From contig CALLAC010000038.1 of assembly GCA_938002655.1 (NCBI GenBank), forward strand, positions 1 through 38,882: DNA of 38,882 nucleotides. The letters are read 5' to 3'. This document shows, in pieces, positions 1 to 8,315 of the stretch; position 1 is the first letter of the stretch; every line of letters starts with the position of its first letter. This stretch comes from an uncultured Cytophagales bacterium. Lineage in GTDB: Bacteria; Bacteroidota; Bacteroidia; Cytophagales; Thermonemataceae. The notes beneath the pieces were generated by a model. That model made no database searches and was not told where the DNA came from. It worked only from the letters and a program-made list of their open reading frames with translations. Made by a program: the position numbers and the translations under genes.

Positions 1-1
1 C

Positions 2-130
2 CTGCAAGGGGCGGTTATCTTTGCTCGATTGCAAGGCGTGATGAGTACCCTCAGAAAACAAGGACTTCATCTATTGAAAGCTCTGTTTAATATCTATCAC
101 AAAAATCAGATACTTTTAAGATATACCTAA
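2..130 (+). CDS. C-terminal tail of a probable transposase (partial)
   Basis: An open frame runs from the window edge to TAA at 128-130 and encodes the last 42 residues of a protein that begins outside the window. The peptide contains GAVIFARLQGVMSTLRKQG, which resembles the C-terminal end of IS66-like transposases, where a motif of the type GA..FA.LR.V..T.RKQG is common. The call rests on this short resemblance only. No terminal inverted repeat was recognised between the stop codon and gltB, so the extent of any element on this side is unknown. Confidence 0.45.
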   Translation: MQGAVIFARLQGVMSTLRKQGLHLLKALFNIYHKNQILLRYT

Positions 131-159
131 ACAGTTACAAAACAAGAATTTTATTTTGA

Positions 160-167
160 TATTTTTG
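160..167 (+). promoter_or_regulatory. Candidate -7 promoter element of gltB
   Basis: TATTTTTG fits the Bacteroidota -7 consensus TAnnTTTG and lies 37 bp before the gltB start. No good TTTG stands at the expected distance upstream, so only the -7 half is supported. Confidence 0.35.
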
Positions 168-204
168 TGAAAGCAAGTAATTTGTTTTTTAAAAAATATC
201 AGCT

Positions 205-3200
205 ATGCACGAAAAATCAGCTTGCGGGGTGGGTTTTATTGCTCATCTGCGAAACATACCCTCTTTTGAAATTTTAGAAATGGGCTTGTCAGCCTTATGT
301 GCTGTTGAGCATCGTGGGGCTTATAGTGTCGATATGCTCACAGGCGACGGAGCAGGTATAATGACCGATATTCCCTTTGAACTATTGGGGTATAAAGAGG
401 GAGAAGTAGCCGTAGCGATGCTGTTTTTTGCATCGGAAAGCCCTCAAAGAGAAATTTCAATCAAAATTTTTGAAGAAACATTCAAATTTTTTCATTTAGA
501 GATTCTTTCCTACCGACAAGTGCCTGTCCGTAAAGAAGTATTGGGTAAAGATGCTTTGGCGAGTATGCCGAGCATTTTACAGGCAATCATCAAACGCCCT
601 TATTTTTGTAATAACGATGAAGCATTTGAGCAATTATTGTATCAGGCTAAACAAAGTACGCTTACTTATCTTAGACGGGAAGGTATCTACAATTTTTTCT
701 TACCTTCTCTATCGGCTCGCACCATTGTCTATAAAGCTCTTGTACGCTCCAATGCTTTGGCAGATTTCTACGAAGACCTCCGAAATCCACTCTTCAAAAC
801 GCGTTTTGTTATTTTTCATCGGCGTTTTAGCACCAATACCTCTACTACTTGGGACAAAGCCCAACCTTTTCGTTTGGTGGCACACAACGGCGAAATCAAT
901 ACCATTTCAGGAAATAGAAGTTGGGCTTTGGCACGCGAAAAACTTTTGGGCATACCCGAACAACACTTATTTACCCACGAAGGCATCAGCGACTCGGGTT
1001 CGGTGAATGAAATCGTGGAGGCTCTGCGTTACAGAAGTAGCATTCCCACGCTCCAAGAAGCTTTGGCAATTATGATGCCACCGGCTCACCTGAAAAATGA
1101 TTTCTACAAATTTTGGGGGCGAGGAATGGAGCCATGGGACGGACCCGCCCTGATGGTATTCTCTGATGGTAAAAATGTAGGAGCTCGTTTAGACCGAAAC
1201 GGATTTCGTCCTTGCAGGTGGTTACGCACCGATGATTTCTTCTGTTTAGCGTCCGAAGCAGGCTTATTTGAGTTTGCTGAAAATACAATCCTCGCAAAAG
1301 GTATGTTGCAGGCTGGTGGCAATGTAGCTGTATCTCTAAAAAATGGCAGTATCAGTTTTAAAGACCCCAGCCATTCTTTTGAAAATTTTGATGCCACTTT
1401 TGACCCTCGCCTCATCAAGTTAGAAAATAAACCTTACGAAAGTACTGATGAATTGGACTGGGAACGAGTAGTACGTACTTTTCATTTTACGCACGAAGAC
1501 ATACACAAACTACTTTTCCCGATGATAGCCCAAGCCAAAGAACCTATCGGCTCGATGGGCGATACGGCAAGTTTAGCGATTTTTTCGCAAGAACCCCGCA
1601 GTTTTTTTGATTTCTTCTATCATAATTTTGCCCAAGTTACCAATCCGCCACTCGATTATTTGCGTGAAAGAATAGTAACCGACCTTTCGGTTTTTTTAGG
1701 AAAAAAACCCAGTATTTTTGCCAAAAAAGAATTTACTCCCTTGCCAATGGCTTTTGAATTAGATAGCCCTTTGCTTAGCTTAGGGCAGTTGGAGTATTTG
1801 CGTAGTTTTGTGGCTATCAAGCACGAAAAAAGTCGTATTACCGTTGCCGAAATAGATATTTGCTTCAAGATTGCTTTGGGGAAAGTAGGCTTTGAAGATA
1901 CTCTCAAGCGTATAGAAAAAGAAATTTTGGCTTGTGCCGAAGAAAATCATTCTATTGTTATTCTTACAGATAAGCACGCCAATCCTGAATATTTGCCTAT
2001 TCCTTGTGTATTGGCTATAAGAGTTTGCAAAGAGGCTTTGCATCAAATCGGAGCAAATCTTTCTTTGAGTTTGGTTCTCGATTCGGGAGAAATCAGAGAA
2101 ACACACCATGTAGCCACGTGTATCAGTGCAGGGGCAACTGCCCTTTGCCCACGTGTTGCCTTAGAAATAGCCCGAAATGCCAATGATAAAAATATTCCCG
2201 CTCATCTTACCGCCGAAGAAAAAGAAAAAAACTTATTGAAGGCTTTGGAGCAAGGTTTGCTCAAAATTATGTCTAAAATGGGAATTTCAGTATTGAGAAG
2301 TTATGAAAACTCGCAACTCCTCACCATTATAGGGATAGATTTTTCGCTTACGCAAAAATATTTTGCCCGTAGTACTGCCTATTTGAGTGGTATGGGCATA
2401 AATGAGTTGGTAGAGATGATTTTGGAAAAACACCAGAAAATACAAGAAACATACTCGCCAAGCGAACTTTACAACAGCTATCTCTATAAAGAACATCCTC
2501 GTGGGCAGAGTGGCGAAAAGCATAGTTTCACGGCTCAAATTTCTAAAAATATTCACCAATTAGTTCGTAATACGGGGCTTTCTTTGCAAGATGTAAATCT
2601 TTATCAGAAATATTTGGAAGAAAACCCTTTACATTCGCCCATTCATATTCGGCATTTGTGGCGTTTGAAAACAGCTTTACAAAAAATTGAACCAAGTAAA
2701 ATTCAGAGTAAAGAAGAAATTTTGAAAACATTTGGTTCGGGGGCAATGTCTTTTGGGGCAATTTCGGCAGAGGCTCAAAGAGATATTTTTTTGGCAATGC
2801 AAGCTATCGGTGGGCGAAGCAATTCGGGAGAAGGGGGCGAAAACCCTTATTATTCCGAAGGTATTTTCCCCACTACCAAACAAATCGCCTCTGGGCGTTT
2901 TGGCGTAACAGCTCTGTATTTGATTTCGGCAGATGAATACCAAATAAAAATAGCACAAGGAGCTAAACCCGGTGAAGGAGGGCAACTAATGGGCGTGAAA
3001 GTTACCGAAAGTATTGCCAAAGCTCGTTATGCTTTACCTCACACCGACCTGATTTCACCGCCCCCAATGCACGACATTTATAGTATAGAAGACCTCAAAC
3101 AACTCATCTACGAACTCAAACAATTTAATCCGTATGCACGTGTAAGCGTAAAATTAGTGGCAGGAGCAGGCATAGGAACAATCGCCGTGGGCGTTGCCAA

Positions 3201-4647
3201 AGCCGGAGCCGATATTATTCATATTTCGGGTGGCGATGGCGGTACAGGTGCCGCCTCACTTTCTTCAATGAAACACGCAGGTATTCCTTGGGAAATCAGT
3301 CTTTGGGAAGTACATAAAGCCTTAGTAGAAAATAATATTCGCCAAAACGTAGTGTTGCGTGTTGATGGGGGCTTGCAAACAGGGAAAGATGTAGTTGTAG
3401 CGGCTATTTTGGGAGCAGAAGAATTTGACTTCGGCAAGTTGTTGCTTATTGCACAGGGTTGTATAATGGCTCGTGTTTGTGAAAAAAATACTTGCCCCAC
3501 AGGCATTGCCACTCACGATGAAAAATTTAAGGCAAAATACAAAGGCTCGCCCGAACATATCGTAGCGATGCTCAATTTCTTAGCCGAAAACATCAGAACT
3601 ATTTTGGCTCAAATGGGCGTAGAAAGCCTCAAACAACTTATAGGAAGGATAGATTTATTGGAGGTAGAGCCTCGTTTTGAAACATTGATACAAAAACGTA
3701 AAATCTCAACCGATTTTTTAGGGCAGTTTGAAGAAAAATACTGTTACACGCCAAATCAAGCCCAAATAGCCACAAATACATTGCTAAGACAAAGAAACAT
3801 TTTTTACGAAAAAATAGGCTCACTCAATAAGCAAATTCTTGAAGATACGCGTGTGGCTCTCGCCAATAACCAGAGTTTGGCTTTATCTTATGCTATTCAA
3901 AACACCGATAGGGCAGTACTGGCTACCCTTGCGGGTAAAATTGCTTGGAGAAAACATAAAAAAATTATTCAACCCAAGTTGCCTCATAAAACTTATGAAG
4001 GAGAACTGACTTTTGAATTTCGGGGGAGTGCGGGGCAAGGATTTGGGGCTTTTATGACTGAAAATATTTCGGTGCGTTTGGAAGGGGAAGCCAACGACTC
4101 GGTGGCAAAGTCTATGTCGGGCGGGAAGATGGTGATAATACCTTCAAAAGAAAGCCAATTATCTCCCCAAGAAAATGTAATTATCGGAAATTGTGCTTTG
4201 TACGGAGCTACGGGAGGAAAATTGTATGTATCCGGAAGGGCAGGTGATAGGTTTGCCGTTCGGAATAGTGGGGCATTGGCAGTGGTAGAAGGCGTAGGTT
4301 GGCACGCCTGCGAATACATGACAGGCGGGCAGGTAATTATTCTCGGAGCTACAAACTACAATATCGGTTCGGGAATGACGGGCGGGGTAATCTGGATTTA
4401 TCAAGCCAACCAAGAGCATATCAATACCGAATATATAAGCCAAATTTCGGCTGATGACCAAGAAATTTGGGATTTGTATAGCCTACTGCAAGATTATGCC
4501 CACGAAACACAAAGCCCCTTAGCCTTGCGTATTTGTCAGAATTGGCATACCGAACAAAGTTGTTTTTCCAAATTTGTGCCTCATAAGCAAGTAAAGCACT
4601 TGGAAAAAGATGTAGTTTTTGTAAAACAAGTGATGAAAAAATTGTAA
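205..4647 (+). CDS. gltB: Glutamate synthase large (alpha) subunit
   Basis: This is the large subunit of glutamate synthase, which transfers the amide nitrogen of glutamine to 2-oxoglutarate to give two glutamates in cytoplasmic ammonia assimilation. The 1480 residues have the full family order: class II glutamine amidotransferase domain (about 1-400), central domain, FMN-binding synthase domain (about 800-1180) and C-terminal GXGXG beta-helix domain. The motif ACGVGF places the nucleophilic Cys at residue 7, so the propeptide would be only six residues. C1086, C1092 and C1097 in a C-x5-C-x4-C pattern are the [3Fe-4S] ligands. The ATG is supported by the position of the nucleophile. The small subunit gltD, which usually follows, is absent; the next gene is an ECF sigma factor. 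Reductant could come from a distant GltD or from ferredoxin; the sequence alone does not decide this. Confidence 0.95.
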   Translation: MHEKSACGVGFIAHLRNIPSFEILEMGLSALCAVEHRGAYSVDMLTGDGAGIMTDIPFELLGYKEGEVAVAMLFFASESPQREISIKIFEETFKFFHLEILSYRQVPVRKEVLGKDALASMPSILQAIIKRPYFCNNDEAFEQLLYQAKQSTLTYLRREGIYNFFLPSLSARTIVYKALVRSNALADFYEDLRNPLFKTRFVIFHRRFSTNTSTTWDKAQPFRLVAHNGEINTISGNRSWALAREKLLGIPEQHLFTHEGISDSGSVNEIVEALRYRSSIPTLQEALAIMMPPAHLKNDFYKFWGRGMEPWDGPALMVFSDGKNVGARLDRNGFRPCRWLRTDDFFCLASEAGLFEFAENTILAKGMLQAGGNVAVSLKNGSISFKDPSHSFENFDATFDPRLIKLENKPYESTDELDWERVVRTFHFTHEDIHKLLFPMIAQAKEPIGSMGDTASLAIFSQEPRSFFDFFYHNFAQVTNPPLDYLRERIVTDLSVFLGKKPSIFAKKEFTPLPMAFELDSPLLSLGQLEYLRSFVAIKHEKSRITVAEIDICFKIALGKVGFEDTLKRIEKEILACAEENHSIVILTDKHANPEYLPIPCVLAIRVCKEALHQIGANLSLSLVLDSGEIRETHHVATCISAGATALCPRVALEIARNANDKNIPAHLTAEEKEKNLLKALEQGLLKIMSKMGISVLRSYENSQLLTIIGIDFSLTQKYFARSTAYLSGMGINELVEMILEKHQKIQETYSPSELYNSYLYKEHPRGQSGEKHSFTAQISKNIHQLVRNTGLSLQDVNLYQKYLEENPLHSPIHIRHLWRLKTALQKIEPSKIQSKEEILKTFGSGAMSFGAISAEAQRDIFLAMQAIGGRSNSGEGGENPYYSEGIFPTTKQIASGRFGVTALYLISADEYQIKIAQGAKPGEGGQLMGVKVTESIAKARYALPHTDLISPPPMHDIYSIEDLKQLIYELKQFNPYARVSVKLVAGAGIGTIAVGVAKAGADIIHISGGDGGTGAASLSSMKHAGIPWEISLWEVHKALVENNIRQNVVLRVDGGLQTGKDVVVAAILGAEEFDFGKLLLIAQGCIMARVCEKNTCPTGIATHDEKFKAKYKGSPEHIVAMLNFLAENIRTILAQMGVESLKQLIGRIDLLEVEPRFETLIQKRKISTDFLGQFEEKYCYTPNQAQIATNTLLRQRNIFYEKIGSLNKQILEDTRVALANNQSLALSYAIQNTDRAVLATLAGKIAWRKHKKIIQPKLPHKTYEGELTFEFRGSAGQGFGAFMTENISVRLEGEANDSVAKSMSGGKMVIIPSKESQLSPQENVIIGNCALYGATGGKLYVSGRAGDRFAVRNSGALAVVEGVGWHACEYMTGGQVIILGATNYNIGSGMTGGVIWIYQANQEHINTEYISQISADDQEIWDLYSLLQDYAHETQSPLALRICQNWHTEQSCFSKFVPHKQVKHLEKDVVFVKQVMKKL

Positions 4648-5030
4648 AACCAAAATTCTATCTTTATGGAAAGTTCTGTTGTATTCGGGTTGGCTTCAGA
4701 CCCCAAAACCTAAGATTTGCTTACTTCTTTGTATTTCATTAAAGATAAGTAGTCGTCCCTGAAAAAGTATTTAAAGCATTGTTTTTCAGTAATTTACACT
4801 TTTATTTTTTGAAAAAATCTGCAAGGTTTTTACTGATTTTCAGGAACGACTAATTAGCACATTTTTTTAGCAAATTTACAAAAAAATTTATTATCATTAC
4901 TTGTTAAACAGTACCTTTATTTTTTATGCACTTCTTTTGCTTTTCTGATAGAAAATTTCTTTCTTTTTGTTAAACCTTTGCTCTTCAAATACATCTAAAC
5001 ACACAAAGGATTGAAAAAATCCTCATTTCA
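4648..5030. other. Gene-free interval between gltB and the ECF sigma factor
   Basis: These 383 bases hold no convincing gene. The only structure seen is the inverted-repeat element at 4750-4852. A 15-codon frame at 4665-4712 starts with ATG but has no recognisable product. The 150 bases before the sigma factor are very AT-rich and should contain its promoter, but no clear TTTG/TAnnTTTG pair was found, which would fit an autoregulated ECF promoter of unknown consensus. Confidence 0.6.
4750..4852. mobile_element. MITE-like inverted-repeat element flanked by TA
   Basis: The left end TAGTCGTCCCTGAAAA (4750-4765) and the right end TTTTCAGGAACGACTA (4837-4852) are inverted repeats with a single mismatch in 16 bp. 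If the outer TA is taken as the target duplication, the element is 99 bp (4752-4850) between two TA dinucleotides, as left by IS630/Tc1-type transposases. The interior is AT-rich and has no reading frame. This looks like a non-autonomous miniature element moved by a transposase encoded elsewhere. A large hairpin with a regulatory or terminator role is the alternative. Confidence 0.55.
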
Positions 5031-5573
5031 ATGGAAGATAAAGAGATAATAGAGCTCTTCAAGCAGAATGAGAACCAAAACTATGCTTTCAATTGGCTCA
5101 TAAAAAAGTATCAAGAGAAAATCTATTGGCATATTCGTAAGATGGTAATTAGCCACGACGATGCAGATGACCTTACACAAGAAACTTTTGTAAAAGTATG
5201 GCAAAACCTGCATAATTTTCAAGGTAACGCAAAGCTTTATACATGGATTTATCGGATAGCAACTAACGAATGCCTGAACTTTCTACGAAGAAAGAAACAA
5301 AAGTTTTTTCTGCCCATTGCAGATGTAAGCAAAGAACTTCTACGCAAACTTGAAAGCGATACTTACATTTCAGGAGATGAAGTTGCAATTAAATTGCAAA
5401 AGGTATTGCTCAAACTTCCTGAAAAACAAAGATTAGTTTTCAATATGAAATATTTTGATGATTTGAACTATGAAGAAATTTCAGAAATTTTGGGAACAAG
5501 TGTAGGAGCATTGAAGGCTTCGTATCATCATGCTGTCAAAAAAATTGAAGATGAAATGAAAAGAGGCATATGA
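5031..5573 (+). CDS. ECF-type RNA polymerase sigma-70 factor
   Basis: This 180-residue protein is an extracytoplasmic-function sigma factor. Region 2 spans about residues 20-90, with the -10 recognition helix around DDADDLTQETFVKVWQ and a following YTWIYRIATNECLNFLRR segment. Region 4 lies at about 125-175 and has the helix-turn-helix segment YEEISEILGTSVGALKASYHHA. Length and domain order are normal for the family. Its stop codon overlaps the ATG of the next gene by 4 bp (ATGA), so the two are probably translationally coupled. The context of membrane protein plus exported small protein suggests an envelope-stress or metal-stress regulon, but the signal cannot be read from the sequence. Confidence 0.93.
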   Translation: MEDKEIIELFKQNENQNYAFNWLIKKYQEKIYWHIRKMVISHDDADDLTQETFVKVWQNLHNFQGNAKLYTWIYRIATNECLNFLRRKKQKFFLPIADVSKELLRKLESDTYISGDEVAIKLQKVLLKLPEKQRLVFNMKYFDDLNYEEISEILGTSVGALKASYHHAVKKIEDEMKRGI

Positions 5574-6133
5574 AACAAGAAAATAAAAAAAACATCAAAC
5601 TACCTTTTCAAACACCTGCCAATTATTTTGAGCAATTAGGGCAACTTATCGAAAAACGCCTGCAAGGAGAAATAGCTCCCCAAGGTTTGCCTAAAACTTT
5701 GCCTTTCAACTTACCTGAAAAATATTTTGAGTGGCTACCGCAAAAAATTATGCAGAAAGTTCAAAGCCTTCGGAGTGGGTTGGCTTGGCATCAAAAAGCT
5801 CATTGGCAATGGACTTTGCGTTTGGGAGTTGCCACTATGGTAGTTTTGGCAGTAATCTGGATTATTCCGAAATCTGATACGCAAAAAGATTTAGCTGAAT
5901 TGAAGCAAAGTCTACAAAAAATAGATAAAGCTGAACTAGAATACTACTTACTGAGGTACCACCAAACTTATTTAGAAGCAGAGCTTTTCGGCAAAAATAT
6001 TCAACTGACAGAAATGCAATCCTATCAGCCTGACAGCTTGGATATCAGAAAAAAAGACTTCGAAGACATATTGCCTGATGAGCATATAGAAGAAATTTTA
6101 CAGCAAGAACTTGAAAATTCGGAAGTTTTATGA
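5570..6133 (+). CDS. Single-pass membrane protein, probable anti-sigma factor
   Basis: I do not recognise a named family. The 187-residue protein has a soluble N-terminal part of about 80 residues, one hydrophobic segment around residues 88-105 (LGVATMVVLAVIWIIP), and a charged C-terminal part of about 80 residues presumably in the periplasm. It has a repeated motif: F-P-TPANYFEQL near residue 15 and LPEKYFEWLP near residue 48. This layout, together with 4-bp overlaps with the sigma factor upstream and the exported protein downstream, is that of an anti-sigma factor whose cytoplasmic part holds the sigma factor. No zinc-binding anti-sigma (ZAS) H-x3-C-x2-C motif is present. The function is inferred from gene position and topology. 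Confidence 0.7.
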   Translation: MKQENKKNIKLPFQTPANYFEQLGQLIEKRLQGEIAPQGLPKTLPFNLPEKYFEWLPQKIMQKVQSLRSGLAWHQKAHWQWTLRLGVATMVVLAVIWIIPKSDTQKDLAELKQSLQKIDKAELEYYLLRYHQTYLEAELFGKNIQLTEMQSYQPDSLDIRKKDFEDILPDEHIEEILQQELENSEVL

Positions 6134-6549
6134 AAAAATTTTGGCTTACATTCGTGGTTGGCATTTTGTGCCTAAACCTTCTTGCACAAGAAAGATTACG
6201 CGAGCGTTTTTTGCAACAAAAAAAAACGTTTGTTCTCAAACGCATTGAATTAAACGCCGAACAGCAAAACAAATTCCCTGCTTTGTATGAAGATTACATT
6301 TTTAGGCTTGCTGATTTGCAAAAGCAAATCCGACAGCTTAAAATTGAGGCGGCAATGCTTTCTCTTTCGGATAGTGAAATCAATGCAGATATTGATAAGA
6401 TGCTGAAGCTCAAACAGCAGGAACTAGATTTACAAAAAGAGTATATCACCAAGTTTCGTACAATTCTGACGCCCAAGCAGATGATAGCTATGTTCAGAGC
6501 CGAAAGAGAGTTTTTAAGAGTAGCTTTGCGTGCTTTAAAAGATGATTAA
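6130..6549 (+). CDS. Small exported helical protein (Spy/CpxP-like by shape)
   Basis: The 139-residue product starts with a signal peptide (MKKFWLTFVVGILCLNLLAQ, cleavage probably after residue 19 or 20). The rest is almost entirely charged alpha-helix, with an LNAEQQNKF segment near residue 40 and an LTPKQMIAM segment near residue 112. Two such LxxxQ-type turns in a helical periplasmic protein of about 120 mature residues is the pattern of the Spy/CpxP and heavy-metal-sensor group, so a periplasmic chaperone or stress sensor is plausible. The ATG overlaps the stop of the membrane protein upstream by 4 bp, which closes a three-gene operon: sigma factor, membrane regulator, periplasmic partner. 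The family call is by shape and two weak motifs only. Confidence 0.65.
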   Translation: MKKFWLTFVVGILCLNLLAQERLRERFLQQKKTFVLKRIELNAEQQNKFPALYEDYIFRLADLQKQIRQLKIEAAMLSLSDSEINADIDKMLKLKQQELDLQKEYITKFRTILTPKQMIAMFRAEREFLRVALRALKDD

Positions 6550-6581
6550 AAGGTAATTCGAGCAGGTATTTTCATGAGAAA

Positions 6582-7208
6582 TTATTCCATAATAGCAAGC
6601 AATTCGCTTAACATCATTGCTGTTGCCCCCCATACAACCTTTCCTGCAATGTCAAAATAGGGGGCTTCAAAAGTATATTGAGGGGTAGAAATAAGCGTTT
6701 TCTTAATAGTAGCAGGATGTTTGAGCGTATCGATATCTGTAAAAAAAATTTCAGCAACCTCAGCAGGATTTGCCTGTAAACAAGGCTTTTTTTCTGTGTA
6801 AGCTACCGTAGGATATACCATAAAATTGCTTGCAAATACAAAAAGAGGAGAAATTTGTCCTAAAATTTTTACATCGTTGGTATTCAGGCAAACTTCTTCT
6901 TGGGCTTCTCGCAAGGCAGTTTGAATAAAATTCTGGTCTGTTTTCTCTTTTTTCCCACCTGGAAAGGCTACTTGCCCACTATGAACACCTTTTTCGTTCT
7001 GAGGACGCAAAATGAGTGGTAAGCCCAGAGTGTCTTTTTCAGGATAGAGCAGTATCAGCACCGCTCCTTCTCGTGTTTGGGCATTTGGTTGTAGCTCAAA
7101 GTATCTATCTTTGAACCTATCGGAAACCATACGAATTTGAGCTTCTTTGCCAGGCAAATTGCCATTCGCAATGCGATTTGCTAATTTTTCAATTTTAGTA
7201 AAAAACAT
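6582..7208 (-). CDS. Nudix hydrolase, CoA pyrophosphatase (NudL) type
   Basis: This is a 208-residue Nudix hydrolase of the CoA pyrophosphatase group, which hydrolyses CoA and derivatives to phosphopantetheine and 3',5'-ADP. The group signature is seen as LILRPQNEKGVHSGQVAFPGG (spread over residues 65-85), followed directly by the Nudix box with REAQEE at residues 100-105, which supplies the metal-binding glutamates. I chose the ATG at 7208 because the frame can be extended only to a TTG at 7223 and family members do not need those extra five residues. The gene lies back to back with the SDR gene at 7268, with about 60 bp for both promoters. Confidence 0.88.
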   Translation of the reverse strand: MFFTKIEKLANRIANGNLPGKEAQIRMVSDRFKDRYFELQPNAQTREGAVLILLYPEKDTLGLPLILRPQNEKGVHSGQVAFPGGKKEKTDQNFIQTALREAQEEVCLNTNDVKILGQISPLFVFASNFMVYPTVAYTEKKPCLQANPAEVAEIFFTDIDTLKHPATIKKTLISTPQYTFEAPYFDIAGKVVWGATAMMLSELLAIME

Positions 7209-7267
7209 AATCAACTCTGCCAAACATTTTCGTATAAAACTTGTTTTGAAGTGAAAAAAGTTTTTTT

Positions 7268-7969
7268 ATGGCAGAAAAAAATTACCTTGTAGTAGGAGGA
7301 ACTTCGGGAATAGGACTTGCGATTGTTCAAAATTTACTTGCTGAAAATCATCAGGTATGGGTGGCTTCTCGTCAGCAAAGTGCAGCGCTTGGAAATGTTT
7401 CGCACATTGTTTGGGATGTACAAGAACCTGCAGGTATGCGTTTCGAAAACCTGCCTATCTTGCATGGTTTAGTGTATTGTCCGGGTACTATCAATTTGAA
7501 GCCTTTTCATCGCCTTACCAGAGAAGAGTTTTTACAAGATTTGCAAATCAATGTCTTGGGAGTAATAGATGTATTACAGGCTACTTACAAACAGCTCAAA
7601 AATTCGCAAAATGCCAGTGTTGTACTTTTTAGCACGGTAGCCTCTACACTAGGAATGAATTTTCATAGCTCTATAGCTACCGCCAAAAGTGCCTTGGAAG
7701 GGCTTGCCAAATCTCTTGCGGCTGAATGGGCAAGCCAAAATATCCGCATCAATGTAATAGCTCCATCGCTGACAGATACTCCTTTAGCCAACAAATTACT
7801 TTCTGATGAAAGCAAACGCGATGCCGCCGCTAAAAGACACCCCCTCGGACGCTTTGGTACAGCCCAAGATATTGCTCAAATGGCTTGTTTTTTACTTTCG
7901 GATAAAGCCTCCTGGATTACAGGGCAAATCATAGGCGTAGATGGCGGTATGGGAACACTTAAACCCTGA
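7268..7969 (+). CDS. SDR-family oxidoreductase lacking the catalytic tyrosine
   Basis: The 233-residue protein is a classical-length short-chain dehydrogenase/reductase with a Rossmann nucleotide-binding motif GGTSGIG at 10-16, the catalytic-type Ser in FSTVAS (S122) and a C-terminal INVIAPSLTDTPL segment followed by VDGG. The YxxxK catalytic pair is not intact: the Lys is K140, but the position of the Tyr is Ile136 (SSIATAK). The fold is otherwise complete, so this is probably not decay. I recall SDR relatives with HATIAAAKG at this place, which suggests a natural subgroup. Substrate and even catalytic activity are unknown. The gene ends 9 bp before the convergent MazG-like gene. Confidence 0.88.
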   Translation: MAEKNYLVVGGTSGIGLAIVQNLLAENHQVWVASRQQSAALGNVSHIVWDVQEPAGMRFENLPILHGLVYCPGTINLKPFHRLTREEFLQDLQINVLGVIDVLQATYKQLKNSQNASVVLFSTVASTLGMNFHSSIATAKSALEGLAKSLAAEWASQNIRINVIAPSLTDTPLANKLLSDESKRDAAAKRHPLGRFGTAQDIAQMACFLLSDKASWITGQIIGVDGGMGTLKP

Positions 7970-7978
7970 TTTTTCAAA

Positions 7979-8305
7979 TCAGTTTGTTAGTTTCGGATTA
8001 TTTTGGTGGCGTTCTTTATCACGCTTTGTCTTTTTTTCTAAGTTTTTTTGCAAGGCTTCTGTAAGGTTTACCCCTGTCTGGTTGGCAAGACAAATAAGTA
8101 CAAATAGTACATCTGCCATTTCATCAGCTAAGTCGTAGGTTTCACCTTTTTTGAAAGATTGCTCTCCATAGAGCCTTGCCATAATGCGAGCTACCTCCCC
8201 AACTTCTTCCATGAGAATTGCCATGTTAGTGAGTTCGTTGTAATAACGAACCCCAATAGTTTTTATCCATTTATCTACGATTTGCTGTGCTTCGGATAGA
8301 GTCAT
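7979..8305 (-). CDS. MazG-like nucleotide pyrophosphohydrolase
   Basis: This 108-residue protein belongs to the single-domain MazG/all-alpha NTP pyrophosphohydrolase superfamily, which hydrolyses (d)NTPs to monophosphates and pyrophosphate, usually as a housecleaning activity. The metal-binding motif is visible as EEVGEVAR (about residues 33-40) and the second acidic helix as LADEMADVLF (about residues 60-69). The length is normal for the small YpjD-like members. It lies 10 bp downstream of mtaB on the same strand and is probably cotranscribed with it. The native substrate cannot be told from the sequence. Confidence 0.87.
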   Translation of the reverse strand: MTLSEAQQIVDKWIKTIGVRYYNELTNMAILMEEVGEVARIMARLYGEQSFKKGETYDLADEMADVLFVLICLANQTGVNLTEALQKNLEKKTKRDKERHQNNPKLTN

Positions 8306-8315
8306 AAGATATGCT

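Noticed and set aside
4665-4712. 15-codon frame after gltB as a gltD remnant
   Set aside because: The peptide has no similarity to GltD that I can recognise and is too short to support any call.
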